Shown here: positions 7,240 to 16,026 of the stretch, piece after piece | How the letters are laid out: each line of letters starts with the position of its first letter | Numbering within the stretch: the first letter of the stretch is position 1 | Assembly: GCF_022352055.1 (NCBI RefSeq) | Contig: NZ_JAKRWM010000006.1 | Coordinates: forward strand, 466,787-530,786 | DNA length: 64,000 nucleotides | Source: Cohnella mopanensis | Lineage (GTDB): Bacteria; Bacillota; Bacilli; Paenibacillales; Paenibacillaceae | Direction of reading: 5' to 3' | Notes under the pieces: model-generated | Databases searched by the model: none | What the model saw: only the letters and a program-made list of their open reading frames with translations | Told to the model about the DNA's origin: nothing | Position numbers and translations under genes: made by a program

Positions 7240-7592
7240 GGGAGTCGAACCCCTGTCCGAAGACAACGCCACATGTGCTTCTACGGGTGTAGTGACAGTT
7301 TTGATGTCACCCTAGAGACTCCCCGTCACCGGATTCCCTTCGGGTCAGCCTGGTTGTCTTCTTCTAGAGAGCCTCAGGCGGAGACTTTCTAGCGTATCCC
7401 ACTATAGGTTAGCCCCTAGCCTGCCACATGGGCGATGGAAGGTAGAAGCACGCTAACAGTTTCTTAGGCTGCTAAAGCGTAGTTGTTTTGTTGTTTGCCG
7501 TTTAATAGGCTTTCCGCGTTAGTGAAGCAGACGCAGCCCTACTACCCGCTACCCACGCTCGTTCTATCCCCGTCGAATCCATAAACGCCCCC
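7227..7592 (-). ncRNA. ssrA: Transfer-messenger RNA (tmRNA)
   Basis: About 366 bases. The 5' end GGGGGCG pairs with CGCCTCC before an encoded ACCA at the 3' end (7227-7230), forming the tRNA-like acceptor stem. The T-arm (GGGGTTCGACTCCCC) is intact. The tag reading frame begins at the resume codon GGC (7497-7499) and ends with TAA at 7464-7466, encoding GKQQNNYALAA, a normal Firmicute degradation tag. It rescues stalled ribosomes together with SmpB, whose gene is directly upstream. Its 3' end is the integration site suggested by the tail copies to the left. Confidence 0.97.
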
Positions 7593-7676
7593 GAATGCTG
7601 GTCGTCCGCCGCCGAAGCGGTTGGAGTGCCAGGAACCTTCCCGAAGGAAGTACAAGCTTGCTTAGCTTACTGATCT

Positions 7677-7682
7677 ATTATA
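7677..7682 (-). promoter_or_regulatory. Probable -10 box of ssrA
   Basis: TATAAT on the minus strand, about 85 bases before the mature 5' end of tmRNA. No good -35 hexamer lies 17 bases upstream. The leader between them would be removed by RNase P and can form a small hairpin (CCTTC and GAAGG arms around 7637-7650). Confidence 0.5.
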
Positions 7683-7788
7683 ACACGTGCGACTTACCCT
7701 ATGCGAAAATATTGTTGCCATCCCTACCACATCATGCCCGCATATCCAAACCGCCAAACCTGCTCACGAGCAATCCAGAAGTGCCTTT

Positions 7789-8271
7789 TTACTTGTACAC
7801 CTTCTGCTTCTCGCGGAGAATCCGTTGGATATCCCGTTGGGAATCCCGCTTGGCGTCGGCTTCGCGCTTGTCGAACTGCTTCTTCCCTTTACCGATGCCG
7901 ATAAGGCATTTGGCGTAGCCGTTCTTGATGTAGACGCGAAGAGGAACCAAAGTGTAACCTTCTCGCTTAACGGAGCCGAGCATCTTATGGATCTGAGTCT
8001 TATGCAGCAAGAGCTTGCGAGCCCGAGTCGGATCGACCGGATTATGGCGATTGCCTTGCTCGAAAGGGCTAATATGCATATTGTGAAGGAACATCTCGCC
8101 GTTGCGAATCGTTGCGAAAGCATCGCCTAACGTCGCGCGGCCGGTGCGAAGAGACTTAATCTCCGTACCCGTCAGAACCATACCGGCTTCAATGGCTTCC
8201 TCGATGAAGTAATCATGGGACGCCTTCTTATTCTGAGCTAATGGCTTGTCGAATTGGTCTTTCTTGCCCAT
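7789..8271 (-). CDS. smpB: SsrA-binding protein SmpB
   Basis: A 160-residue RNA-binding protein that carries alanyl-tmRNA to stalled ribosomes. Length and sequence are typical: the N-terminal KKASHDYFIEEAIEAG segment, the GTEIKSLR core, the HISPFEQGN loop and a basic C-terminal tail (KREADAKRDSQRDIQRILR) that reads the empty mRNA channel. GAAGGAAA precedes the ATG at 8271. It lies 106 bases upstream of the presumed ssrA -10 box on the same strand, so the pair of partner genes is kept together, as in many Firmicutes (usually rnr-smpB-ssrA; here pyrB is interposed). Confidence 0.97.
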   Translation of the reverse strand: MGKKDQFDKPLAQNKKASHDYFIEEAIEAGMVLTGTEIKSLRTGRATLGDAFATIRNGEMFLHNMHISPFEQGNRHNPVDPTRARKLLLHKTQIHKMLGSVKREGYTLVPLRVYIKNGYAKCLIGIGKGKKQFDKREADAKRDSQRDIQRILREKQKVYK

Positions 8272-8383
8272 TTTCCTTCATCTCCCTTACCATAACCGTT
8301 GATGGCGCCGACCTATAGCTGCCGGACATTCATTATAGCACGCGCCGACCCGCGCCATCAACCGAACGGAACCCAGCTTTATC

Positions 8384-9319
8384 CTATTTCCCTTGAGACT
8401 CCGTGATGCTCTTGTCGATCAGCGCCATTCGAATGTACAAGCCGTTGACGGCCTGGCGGAAATACGCTGCGCGAGGATCGGAATCGACCTCTTCGGTAAT
8501 CTCGCCCGCGCGCGGCAGCGGATGCAGCACGATCGCATCCTTGCGCATCCGGGACATTAATTCGGCATCGACGATGTACTGGCCGGAAGCCTTCTCGTAC
8601 TCCTCGACCGAAGGAAAACGTTCCTTCTGAATCCGAGTCTGGTACAGGACATCGATGGAACCCGCGACGGAATCTAGATCGTTCGTCTCGGCGTAACGGA
8701 TGCCTTTCTCGTCCATGTACTTCTTCACGTTATCGGGAATCCGTACGTTGTCAGGAGAGATATAGTACACCATCACATCCTGATAATTCGCCAAAATGTA
8801 GCTCAAAGAGTGAACCGTCCGCCCATACGCGAGATCCCCGACCATCGCGATCTTTAAGCCATCGATCTTGCCGAACTCCTTGCGAATCGTGTAGGCATCC
8901 AGCAGCGCCTGCGTTGGATGCTCGCCAGCTCCGTCTCCCGCGTTAATAACCGGGACGGTCGCGACCTTCGCCGCGCGTTTCGCCGCGCCAATCTCGGTAT
9001 GGCGCATGACGATGATATCGCTGTATCCGCTGATGATGCGAATCGTGTCCTCCAGCGTCTCTCCCTTAATCGCGGAAGAGAATTGCGCCGCATTTTCTGT
9101 TCCGATGACGCTTCCGCCGAGACGATTCATCGCCGATTCGAACGACAGCCGCGTCCGCGTGCTCGCTTCGAAGAACAGCGTCGTCATAATCCGTCCCTCA
9201 TGCCTTCTGTCTCCGCCGCGGGCGACTACGCCTTCCATATCGCGCGCCGCATCGAACAATGCTTCCAGCTCGTTTTTCTCGAACTGTTTGGCTCCTAGTA
9301 CGTGGTAATATTGTTTCAA
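8384..9319 (-). CDS. pyrB: Aspartate carbamoyltransferase catalytic subunit, E. coli type
   Basis: A 311-residue enzyme that joins carbamoyl phosphate and aspartate in pyrimidine synthesis. The carbamoyl-phosphate loop STRTR (about residues 54-58), the HPTQ motif (about 134-137) and HPLPR (about 267-271) are all present. The C-terminal half (YYISPDNVR, YQTRIQKERF, LHPLPRAGEI, DPRAAYFRQA) follows the E. coli PyrB pattern, not the B. subtilis one, which has HPAPVNRG at the equivalent place. No regulatory PyrI gene is adjacent. The location between rnr and smpB, away from a pyr operon, suggests a second, possibly acquired copy. The ribosome site is poor: the nearest GGGAGG is about 16 bases before the ATG. 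Confidence 0.93.
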   Translation of the reverse strand: MKQYYHVLGAKQFEKNELEALFDAARDMEGVVARGGDRRHEGRIMTTLFFEASTRTRLSFESAMNRLGGSVIGTENAAQFSSAIKGETLEDTIRIISGYSDIIVMRHTEIGAAKRAAKVATVPVINAGDGAGEHPTQALLDAYTIRKEFGKIDGLKIAMVGDLAYGRTVHSLSYILANYQDVMVYYISPDNVRIPDNVKKYMDEKGIRYAETNDLDSVAGSIDVLYQTRIQKERFPSVEEYEKASGQYIVDAELMSRMRKDAIVLHPLPRAGEITEEVDSDPRAAYFRQAVNGLYIRMALIDKSITESQGK

Positions 9320-9430
9320 ATTCCGTCAGCCTCCCCGACATCTCCGTACACACACTAAATACTATCCTATAAGATACTGCGAACTTTGTAAAATGGCATA
9401 TGTCACGATTTCGAGCCGTCTTCCAAGCGG

Positions 9431-9468
9431 AAAAAGAACCTCCCGGCAACTCCGTCCGGAAGGCTCTT
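9431..9468 (-). terminator. rnr terminator
   Basis: An imperfect long stem (9434-9446 with 9456-9468, CCGG at the top) followed on the minus strand by five T, just beyond the rnr stop. Confidence 0.7.
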
Positions 9469-9474
9469 CCTAGC

Positions 9475-12384
9475 TTATTCTTTTGGTTTCTTGCGTCTGC
9501 TTGGCTTTGCTTCTCCGCTTGGCTTCGGAACGGAAGCTTCCGCCTTCGTGAACGGCTTGGAGCGCTTGCTGCCAAAGCCGCCGCCGTTTCCGCCTCCACG
9601 TCCTTTGCGCGGATTGGAGAACATGCCGCCATCCGTACCATCGTCCGTAGCTTTATAATTGCCGGAACGTGGAAGTCCCCACATATCAAGCTTGCCTCGC
9701 CTGGCCGGAGCCGCGCCGCCGGAACTTCCCGATCCGCTATTTCCAGCGGAAGGCTTTCCTCCGGATGAGGATGCATTAACAGTCGATTCCGGAGTAAATG
9801 AGTCCCGTTCCCCGCCACGACCTTTGCGCTTCGAAGGTGAACGCCCATTCTCGGCTGCAGCCGCAGTAACAGGGGAAGCTTGAATGCCAATCGACTCGAC
9901 AGGCTCTCTAGCTTGCAAAGCCCCTTGGCCTACCGGCTTTCTCTTCCGCTTACCGCCACCGCCGTTGCCTTGACCGCCGCCGAATTTCCCACCTGCTCCA
10001 TTAGCACCGCTGCGATCATCCGTCCGTTCGCCGCCTTTACGACCACCGTTTGCACCGCGATCATCCGTTCGCGCGCCTTTTCCGCCGCCCGGTTTACCGC
10101 CGCGCCCACCGCGTCCGCGACCGCCGTCGCCTCCGCCGCCAACGCCGACAAAACGTCCCGACGCGTTCAGCTTCTTCCGCTTCCGGTCGAATCCGCCCGG
10201 TCCGCGAGCATCGACGAAGCTCACTCGGCTGCCGCTGCGCGATTTCATGTCGACCATCTCAAAGTCGATCGTATGATCGCTCATGTTTACCCGCCCAACG
10301 CGAATCTTCACTTCATCGCCGATTCGGTAAATCTTCGATGTTCGTTCGCCGATAAGCGCCATGTGAAGCTCATGGAAATGGTAATAGTCGTCGGTCAGAT
10401 CGCTAAGACGAATGAGTCCTTCTACTGTATTTTCCAATTCGATGAACATCCCGAAGCTCGTTACGCCGCTGATAATGCCGACGAATTCTTCGCCGATCTT
10501 GTCGAGCATGAACTCGGCCTTCTTCAGCTTCTCCGTATCCCGCTCCGCATCGACCGCTACCCGCTCCCGTTCGGAAGATTGAGAAGCGATGTCCGGCATC
10601 CGCGCATTCAGCGAATCGAAACGATTGTCCGGCAACGTTCCTCCGTTCTCCAGCACCTCGCGCATGACGCGATGGATCGCCAAGTCCGGATAACGGCGAA
10701 TCGGGGAAGTAAAGTGGGAGTAATATTCCGCGGCCAATCCGAAATGCCCCAAGCTCTCGGCATCGTACTTCGCCTGCTTCATCGAACGCAGCATCATCGT
10801 GCTGAGTACGGTCTCTTCCTTCGTCCCTTGAATCTCTTCTAATAAAGTCTGCAACGCGCGCGGGTGAACGGTATTCCCTTTGCCCCGCACCGCGTAACCG
10901 AAATTGCCCGCGAACTGCATGAACGTCATCAGCTTCTCGTTGGAAGGCTCTTCATGAATCCGATAGATGAACGGAACCTTGAGCCAGTGGAAATGCTCGG
11001 CCACCGTCTCGTTCGCCACCAGCATGAACTCTTCGATGATCTGCTCCGCGATGGTACGCTCTCTTTTTACGATTTCAACCGGTTTGCCCTGCGCGTCCAC
11101 GATGACCTTCGATTCCTGGAATTCGAAGTCGATCGCGCCGCGGCGCATTCTCATCGAACGCAGCCCCATAGCCAGCTCGCGCATAAGCTTAAACGTATCC
11201 ACCAACTTGGAATAACGCTCGGTTACTTCGGGATCTTCTTCGTTCAATATTTTGCGGACGTTCGTGTAAGTCATTCTCTCCGTTGTCCGAATTACGCTCG
11301 TAAAAATATCATGACGAACCTGCTTCATCGTATCCGGCTCGAACTCCATCTCGCAGCTCATCGTCAGCCGATCGACTTGCGGATTCAGGGAACAGATCCC
11401 GTTCGACAGCCGATGAGGAAGCATCGGAATAACGCGATCGACCAGATAGACGCTGCAGCCCCGGTTGTAGGCTTCCTCGTCCAGCTTGGACTTCTCACGC
11501 ACGTAATAACTTACGTCCGCGATATGCACGCCCAGCACGATATTGCCATTAGGCAATCGCTCGACGTTAACCGCGTCGTCCAAATCTTTGGCGTCCTCGC
11601 CGTCGATCGTCACGATGGTCTTATCGCGCAAGTCTCGGCGGCCTTGTTGAACGATCTCGTCCTCCGTGATCGTGTCCGGCGCGGCTTCCGCCTCCGCCAG
11701 TACATCTCCGGGGAAGCTCTCCGGCAAGCCGTGCTTGCGGATGATGCTAAGAATATCGACGCCCGGATCATCCTTATGGCCCAGCACCTCGATGATCTCG
11801 CCTTCCGCCGCCGAACGTCCTTCCGGATACGTCAGAATGTTCACGACGACTTTCTGGCCGGTCACGGCACCTTTGAAACCTTCGCTGCGAATGAAAATAT
11901 CCTTATTAATCCGTTTGTCATCCGGCACTACGAAGCCATAGCTCTCGTGATTCTGGAATACGCCGACCACCTGGGTGACCGCGCGCTTAACGATGCGAAC
12001 GATCTCGCCTTCCAGCTTGCCGTTCTCGTTCTTCGCGGACACGCGCGCCAGCACGATATCCCCGTTCATCGTTCCCTTCATGTCGTTGGCATGAATGTAC
12101 AGATCAGGATGCTCCTTGTCGTCGGGAATCAAGAAAGCAAAGCCCTTCGGATGGGACTGAATACGTCCGCGCAGCAAATTCATCCGTTCCGGAACGCCAT
12201 AGCGCTCCGTACGGGTGAGCAGAATTTTCCCGTCCTGCTCCATCTCGGTCAGCATACGTAAGAAAGCCTTGAATTCAACGGCGTCCTCTATGCCAAAATG
12301 TTTTTCTAATTCCTTATAAGTCAACGGTTTATAGGCGGTTTCCCGCATGAAATCGAGCAACTCCTGCTCTGTGCACATCGGCAT
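9475..12384 (-). CDS. rnr: Ribonuclease R with a long basic Gly-rich tail
   Basis: A 3'-5' exoribonuclease of the RNB family that degrades structured RNA. In order: an N-terminal winged helix (about 1-70), two cold-shock/OB domains (about 70-230), the RNB catalytic core (about 240-590, with the acidic cluster DGEDAKDLDDA and HFTSPIRRYPDL), and an S1 domain (about 620-705). The remaining 250 or so residues are low-complexity Gly, Lys, Arg and Asp, absent from the 779-residue B. subtilis enzyme. A GTG at 12393 overlaps the ribosome site GAGGTG, so the ATG at 12384, 6 bases after it, is preferred. In E. coli RNase R acts with SmpB and tmRNA in degrading non-stop mRNA, which fits its place here. 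Confidence 0.95.
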   Translation of the reverse strand: MPMCTEQELLDFMRETAYKPLTYKELEKHFGIEDAVEFKAFLRMLTEMEQDGKILLTRTERYGVPERMNLLRGRIQSHPKGFAFLIPDDKEHPDLYIHANDMKGTMNGDIVLARVSAKNENGKLEGEIVRIVKRAVTQVVGVFQNHESYGFVVPDDKRINKDIFIRSEGFKGAVTGQKVVVNILTYPEGRSAAEGEIIEVLGHKDDPGVDILSIIRKHGLPESFPGDVLAEAEAAPDTITEDEIVQQGRRDLRDKTIVTIDGEDAKDLDDAVNVERLPNGNIVLGVHIADVSYYVREKSKLDEEAYNRGCSVYLVDRVIPMLPHRLSNGICSLNPQVDRLTMSCEMEFEPDTMKQVRHDIFTSVIRTTERMTYTNVRKILNEEDPEVTERYSKLVDTFKLMRELAMGLRSMRMRRGAIDFEFQESKVIVDAQGKPVEIVKRERTIAEQIIEEFMLVANETVAEHFHWLKVPFIYRIHEEPSNEKLMTFMQFAGNFGYAVRGKGNTVHPRALQTLLEEIQGTKEETVLSTMMLRSMKQAKYDAESLGHFGLAAEYYSHFTSPIRRYPDLAIHRVMREVLENGGTLPDNRFDSLNARMPDIASQSSERERVAVDAERDTEKLKKAEFMLDKIGEEFVGIISGVTSFGMFIELENTVEGLIRLSDLTDDYYHFHELHMALIGERTSKIYRIGDEVKIRVGRVNMSDHTIDFEMVDMKSRSGSRVSFVDARGPGGFDRKRKKLNASGRFVGVGGGGDGGRGRGGRGGKPGGGKGARTDDRGANGGRKGGERTDDRSGANGAGGKFGGGQGNGGGGKRKRKPVGQGALQAREPVESIGIQASPVTAAAAENGRSPSKRKGRGGERDSFTPESTVNASSSGGKPSAGNSGSGSSGGAAPARRGKLDMWGLPRSGNYKATDDGTDGGMFSNPRKGRGGGNGGGFGSKRSKPFTKAEASVPKPSGEAKPSRRKKPKE

Positions 12385-12470
12385 CCGTATCACCTCGTCC
12401 TATGTATAGTATACACACTTTGCGTCCTCGGCAACCGGATGACCCATTCTCATCTCATGCGCGATAGCAC

Positions 12471-12502
12471 AAAAAAAGGCAGGAAGCTCACGCTTCCTGC
12501 CT
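12471..12502 (-). terminator. secG terminator
   Basis: GGCAGGAAGC (12478-12487) pairs with GCTTCCTGCC (12492-12501) and is followed on the minus strand by seven T. It separates secG from rnr. Confidence 0.9.
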
Positions 12503-12514
12503 CAGCTCATTTCG

Positions 12515-12751
12515 TTAGTTTTTCACGAAATACGCGACCACCAAAGAAAGGATGAAGAAACCAATCGCCAACCCGATAGTTAGACGCTGTAAGAACAGGT
12601 CAATACCGCGAGCCTTTTGTTTGCCGAACAAGTGCTCAGCTCCACCGGAAATTGCGCCCGACAAGCCTGCGCTCTTACCCTTCTGAAGCAGAACGACTGC
12701 AATAAGTCCAAGAGAGAAAATAACCAAAATTATTTTGAGAACGACGTCCAT
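12515..12751 (-). CDS. secG: Preprotein translocase subunit SecG
   Basis: A 78-residue protein with two membrane helices (about 3-20 and 52-74) and the conserved [17 protein letters not shown] loop between them. It is the small subunit of the SecYEG channel. GGGAGGTG precedes the ATG by 6 bases. The secG-rnr-smpB-ssrA order is the common Firmicute arrangement, apart from the pyrB insertion. Confidence 0.96.
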   Translation of the reverse strand: MDVVLKIILVIFSLGLIAVVLLQKGKSAGLSGAISGGAEHLFGKQKARGIDLFLQRLTIGLAIGFFILSLVVAYFVKN

Positions 12752-12865
12752 CGTTTACACCTCCCAAATCCCGTTACAAAAACAGTATTTTCATTTTATC
12801 ACACCGCCCAGTTGGTTGACAACCATCCCTTTAAAATGCAACAACTGACAGCCTTTTCGCTATTC

Positions 12866-14071
12866 TTAGAAAAAATCCATCAAATGCGTCATAGTTACGG
12901 GGATTCTCCGCTTAAGCAGCTCCAAGCAAGCCTCAGACCCGCTAATACGCCCCGCTTCCTTAAGAAGAGCAAGTTGGCGATTGCCCGCAAGCATAGCCGT
13001 CAACGCTTGAATATCGCACGTAATCGCTCCGTTATCGGACGCCACGGCGCTTTTGTGTTCAGCCTCGGATCGACCGTTTAGCCTTTCCAACCGCCCCTGG
13101 CCTTCCGCGCTCCAAGCAAGCCGGAATATTCCGTTATTCCAAGGCGCGTGCTCATCCGACAAAATAAGCGTGACCGCTTCTTCGCTTGCCCCGGGCGCCC
13201 AGGCATACAGCCCAACGAAAGCCTCCGCATCCACGATCCGCGACATGAAATACGGAATAACCTCCTGCTTGATCCGGGGATCGGCTAGCAGGAACGGCAA
13301 CGGATCATCGATTGGCACAATTATCGTTACCTCGTTAATCATCGAGTCATGATTGGCGACGAAAGTCCATAATGCCTGACGCGAAACCTCGTTCGTGCTC
13401 ACCCAGTCATGAATCGTCATCACTCTGTCCGCGACCTGATAGAACACGTAACCCTCAGGAACATTACCTTCATTATAATAGACGGCGACATTCCCTTTTT
13501 TCGTTAGGATCTTCTTCTCCCACCAGTCCCGAGTCCGAACAAGCGTCCCGCTATAGCGCGAAGCGAACGTAGAGTAGATACCGTCAAGTACTTCTATATC
13601 CGGCTTGGTCATCCGCGTAACTTGCCCCGGCGTTTCCTTACGCGGCGGCAATTGCTTCGTCTCGATCGTATACTTCTTGCGTTCAACAGTCAGTTCATAA
13701 CCGTATTTCCGGTAAAAAGGAAAAGCGAACGGGTGCAGCATGCTGATCGTTTGTCCGTTATTTCTCATCGTTTCCAGACCTCGAACCAACAACTGGCTCA
13801 CGCATCCCCGCCTTCTCGCTTCCGGCCATGTCGCCACGCCCGCCACGCCGCCCATCGCCAGCTTCCGCCCTTGAATCCACGTCTCGAAAGGAATGATCGT
13901 TAATGCGGACAGCAAATCCCCCTGCTCGTCGAACGCTCCCCAATCTTGCTCCGGACGGAAAAGAAGCTTTTTGGACTCCAAATCCTCCGGAGTTAACCGC
14001 ATTTGGAACGCGAATTGCGACAATGCCATCCTTTCCTCGAAATCATCTACCCGTAGCTGCCTGATGTCCAT
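12866..14071 (-). CDS. Eis-like GNAT N-acetyltransferase
   Basis: A 401-residue protein of the enhanced-intracellular-survival (Eis) family. An N-terminal GNAT domain carries the acetyl-CoA loop (VATWPEARRRGCVSQLL, about residues 79-95), followed by the FPFYRKYGYE strand, a second GNAT-like domain, and a C-terminal sterol-carrier-like domain (about 300-400). Eis homologues acetylate amines, including aminoglycosides in mycobacteria; the substrate here is unknown. GGAG lies 9 bases before the ATG. It appears to be a single-gene unit. Confidence 0.85.
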   Translation of the reverse strand: MDIRQLRVDDFEERMALSQFAFQMRLTPEDLESKKLLFRPEQDWGAFDEQGDLLSALTIIPFETWIQGRKLAMGGVAGVATWPEARRRGCVSQLLVRGLETMRNNGQTISMLHPFAFPFYRKYGYELTVERKKYTIETKQLPPRKETPGQVTRMTKPDIEVLDGIYSTFASRYSGTLVRTRDWWEKKILTKKGNVAVYYNEGNVPEGYVFYQVADRVMTIHDWVSTNEVSRQALWTFVANHDSMINEVTIIVPIDDPLPFLLADPRIKQEVIPYFMSRIVDAEAFVGLYAWAPGASEEAVTLILSDEHAPWNNGIFRLAWSAEGQGRLERLNGRSEAEHKSAVASDNGAITCDIQALTAMLAGNRQLALLKEAGRISGSEACLELLKRRIPVTMTHLMDFF

Positions 14072-14216
14072 TGCTCACAACTCCTTCATTTTTAATTCCA
14101 TTCCAACTTATCGACTAAACTTCTCTCCCTATAATAACAAACTTAATGCTCCAAACGCATCTAAACTATTCCAGTCTCGTGGCGTTTAATCCCGCAAAAA
14201 CAACCTCCCGCAACAA

Positions 14217-14250
14217 GCAGAAAGCCAGCCCTCGTCGGCTGGCTTTCTGC
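14217..14250 (-). terminator. Terminator-like hairpin after the collagen-SLH gene
   Basis: A perfect 14-bp stem (14217-14230 with 14237-14250, loop CTCGTC). A T run after it is weak (TTGTTG). The AAAGCCAGCC arm is the same as in the ssrA terminator. Confidence 0.6.
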
Positions 14251-14259
14251 CTGTTGAAA

Positions 14260-16026
14260 TCAAGGCCCGGTCGGTCCTGTTGCACCTGTTGGTCCTGTTG
14301 GTCCTGTTGCACCGGTTGGACCTGTGATCCCTTGAATCCCTTGAGCACCCGTAGTCCCAGTAGCGCCGGTAATTCCCGTCGCCCCGGTTGCACCTGTGAT
14401 TCCTTGAATCCCTTGAGCACCCGTATTTCCCGTAGCACCAGTAACTCCGTTAGCCCCGACCGCTCCCGTCAACCCGGTTGCACCTGTAATTCCTTGAATC
14501 CCCTGAGCACCGGTATTTCCGGTAGCACCAGTAGCTCCGTTAGCCCCGACCGCTCCCGTCAACCCGGTTGCACCTGTAATTCCTTGAATCCCCTGAGCAC
14601 CGGTATTTCCGGTAGCACCAGTAGCTCCGTTAGCCCCGACCGCTCCCGTCAACCCGGTTGCACCTGTAATTCCTTGAATCCCCTGAGCACCGGTATTTCC
14701 GGTAGCACCAGTAGCTCCGTTAGCCCCGACCGCTCCCGTCAATCCGGTTGCACCTGTAATTCCTTGAATCCCCTGGGCACCGGTATTTCCGGTAGCACCA
14801 GTAGCTCCTGTTGCGCCGAATGCTCCGGCCGCCCCCGTCGCTCCAGCCGATCCGACGGCGCCGGTAGCTCCCATCGCTCCGTCCTTCCCGGCTGCGGCAA
14901 GAACCATATAATCCGCGGATTGTCCCGGCAATCCTTTCGGTGCGGCTTTTAACGCCACAAACGTACTTCCCTCGAACGTGACGACCTGATATTTTTCATA
15001 AGATGGAGCTTTGGCGGTATCAAACACGACCACCCCCGCAAAAATCGACTTCAGCCACTCCTGTTGCGCCTTCTGACTTGAGACGTAAGAGACGCTCGCG
15101 CTAGGTTCGATATAGAAAGCGGAATCCCCATTATAGACGACCGCTAGCATTTGCCCCGGCTGAAGATTCACTCCTTGAACGATTGCTTTCGAATCCATCT
15201 CGAAATGCAAAGCCTCCCCGGAATCGGCCAGAATCGTCACGTCGTGCGGCGATAACCGAACGAGCATCCCGCGAGCGACTTTATCCGCCGTGTCGGCATA
15301 CAACTCGGCGCGCGACACGAAAGCCGCCATTTCCAATCGAGTTACGGGCGCTTCCGGTCGGAACGTCCTGTCCGGATAACCGCTGACGATACCCAGCTTA
15401 ACGACCGCGTTCACGTAACCGCGTGAAGAAGCCGCAATTTGGGACGAGTCAGTGAAGTACGACTTGTTCCCGGCCGACTGAACGGCTCCAGCTTCTTGTC
15501 CCAGAGCCCGGATAATGAGCTTCGCCATCCATTCCCGGGTAACAACCGCCTTTCCCCAATTAGAGGATTCGCCGTTCTCTTCTGCCCCAACGATGATTCC
15601 CTTCTGCAGAGCCAGCGCGATCCAATCCTTAGCCCAAGAATCGGAGGTCAGAGAAGACTGCGCCGAGCTTTTCGGAGGAACGTCCACGCCTAGAAGCCGC
15701 AACGTCAGAATGACCGCTTCCTGGCGCGTCGCCTTTTCGTCCGGACGAAACACGCCGGTCGTATCGTTCACTATTCCCATGGCGCTAAGCTTCGAGATCG
15801 ACGAATATCCCCACGACGTTTGCGGTACATCTTTGAACCGCTGCGGATCCGCTGCCGCCGCGTAAGCATTGGATGCCCCAAGTCCCAATAACGGGAGCAT
15901 CCCCACCACGGAGCTGATCGCCCCAACCGTCAGTATTGCCTTCGACTTACCCATTCCCCGATTATCCTGCTGCCGAATGATTTTGCGATACTTCCTGATT
16001 TCCTTCTGCCGTTCTCGTTCGTTCAT
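14260..16026 (-). CDS. SLH protein with a collagen-like C-terminal stalk
   Basis: About 588 residues from the ATG at 16026, which AGGAG precedes by about 11 bases; a GTG at 16050 is a less likely start. A charged N-terminus is followed by a signal or anchor helix ending in NAYAAA (about residues 28-58). Three SLH domains follow (about 60-240), then a domain of unknown type (about 245-370), then some 200 residues of uninterrupted Gly-X-Y to the stop. Thr often fills Y (GAT, GNT, GIT, GLT), as in spore and surface collagens whose Thr is glycosylated. The SLH part would fix the protein in the wall with the collagen rod outward. The gene overlaps the 3' end of the upstream glycosyltransferase gene by 65 bases, suggesting coupled translation. 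Confidence 0.88.
   Translation of the reverse strand: MNERERQKEIRKYRKIIRQQDNRGMGKSKAILTVGAISSVVGMLPLLGLGASNAYAAAADPQRFKDVPQTSWGYSSISKLSAMGIVNDTTGVFRPDEKATRQEAVILTLRLLGVDVPPKSSAQSSLTSDSWAKDWIALALQKGIIVGAEENGESSNWGKAVVTREWMAKLIIRALGQEAGAVQSAGNKSYFTDSSQIAASSRGYVNAVVKLGIVSGYPDRTFRPEAPVTRLEMAAFVSRAELYADTADKVARGMLVRLSPHDVTILADSGEALHFEMDSKAIVQGVNLQPGQMLAVVYNGDSAFYIEPSASVSYVSSQKAQQEWLKSIFAGVVVFDTAKAPSYEKYQVVTFEGSTFVALKAAPKGLPGQSADYMVLAAAGKDGAMGATGAVGSAGATGAAGAFGATGATGATGNTGAQGIQGITGATGLTGAVGANGATGATGNTGAQGIQGITGATGLTGAVGANGATGATGNTGAQGIQGITGATGLTGAVGANGATGATGNTGAQGIQGITGATGLTGAVGANGVTGATGNTGAQGIQGITGATGATGITGATGTTGAQGIQGITGPTGATGPTGPTGATGPTGP
14390..14815 (-). repeat. 90-bp tandem repeats encoding collagen triplets
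   Basis: A 90-base unit (10 Gly-X-Y triplets) recurs with exact 90-base spacing, for example at 14471, 14561, 14651 and 14741, with only a few base changes between units. Such perfect tandem repeats expand and contract by slippage or recombination, so allele length probably varies. Confidence 0.9.

Noticed and set aside
7051..7272. Open frames overlapping the ssrA 3' end and its terminator
   Set aside because: They are translations of structured RNA and repeat sequence, with no homology and no start signals.
10864..12261. Plus-strand open frame of 465 codons opposite rnr
   Set aside because: It is the complement of a well-conserved RNase R gene; long antisense frames arise from GC-rich codon bias.
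14390..14815. Tandem repeats considered as a CRISPR array
   Set aside because: Units are 90 bases with no alternating spacers, and they encode Gly-X-Y in frame; no cas genes are near.
14146..14952. Plus-strand frame rich in Cys, Asn and Ser repeats
   Set aside because: It is the antisense shadow of the collagen repeats; its regular pattern mirrors the 90-bp repeat and has no start signal.
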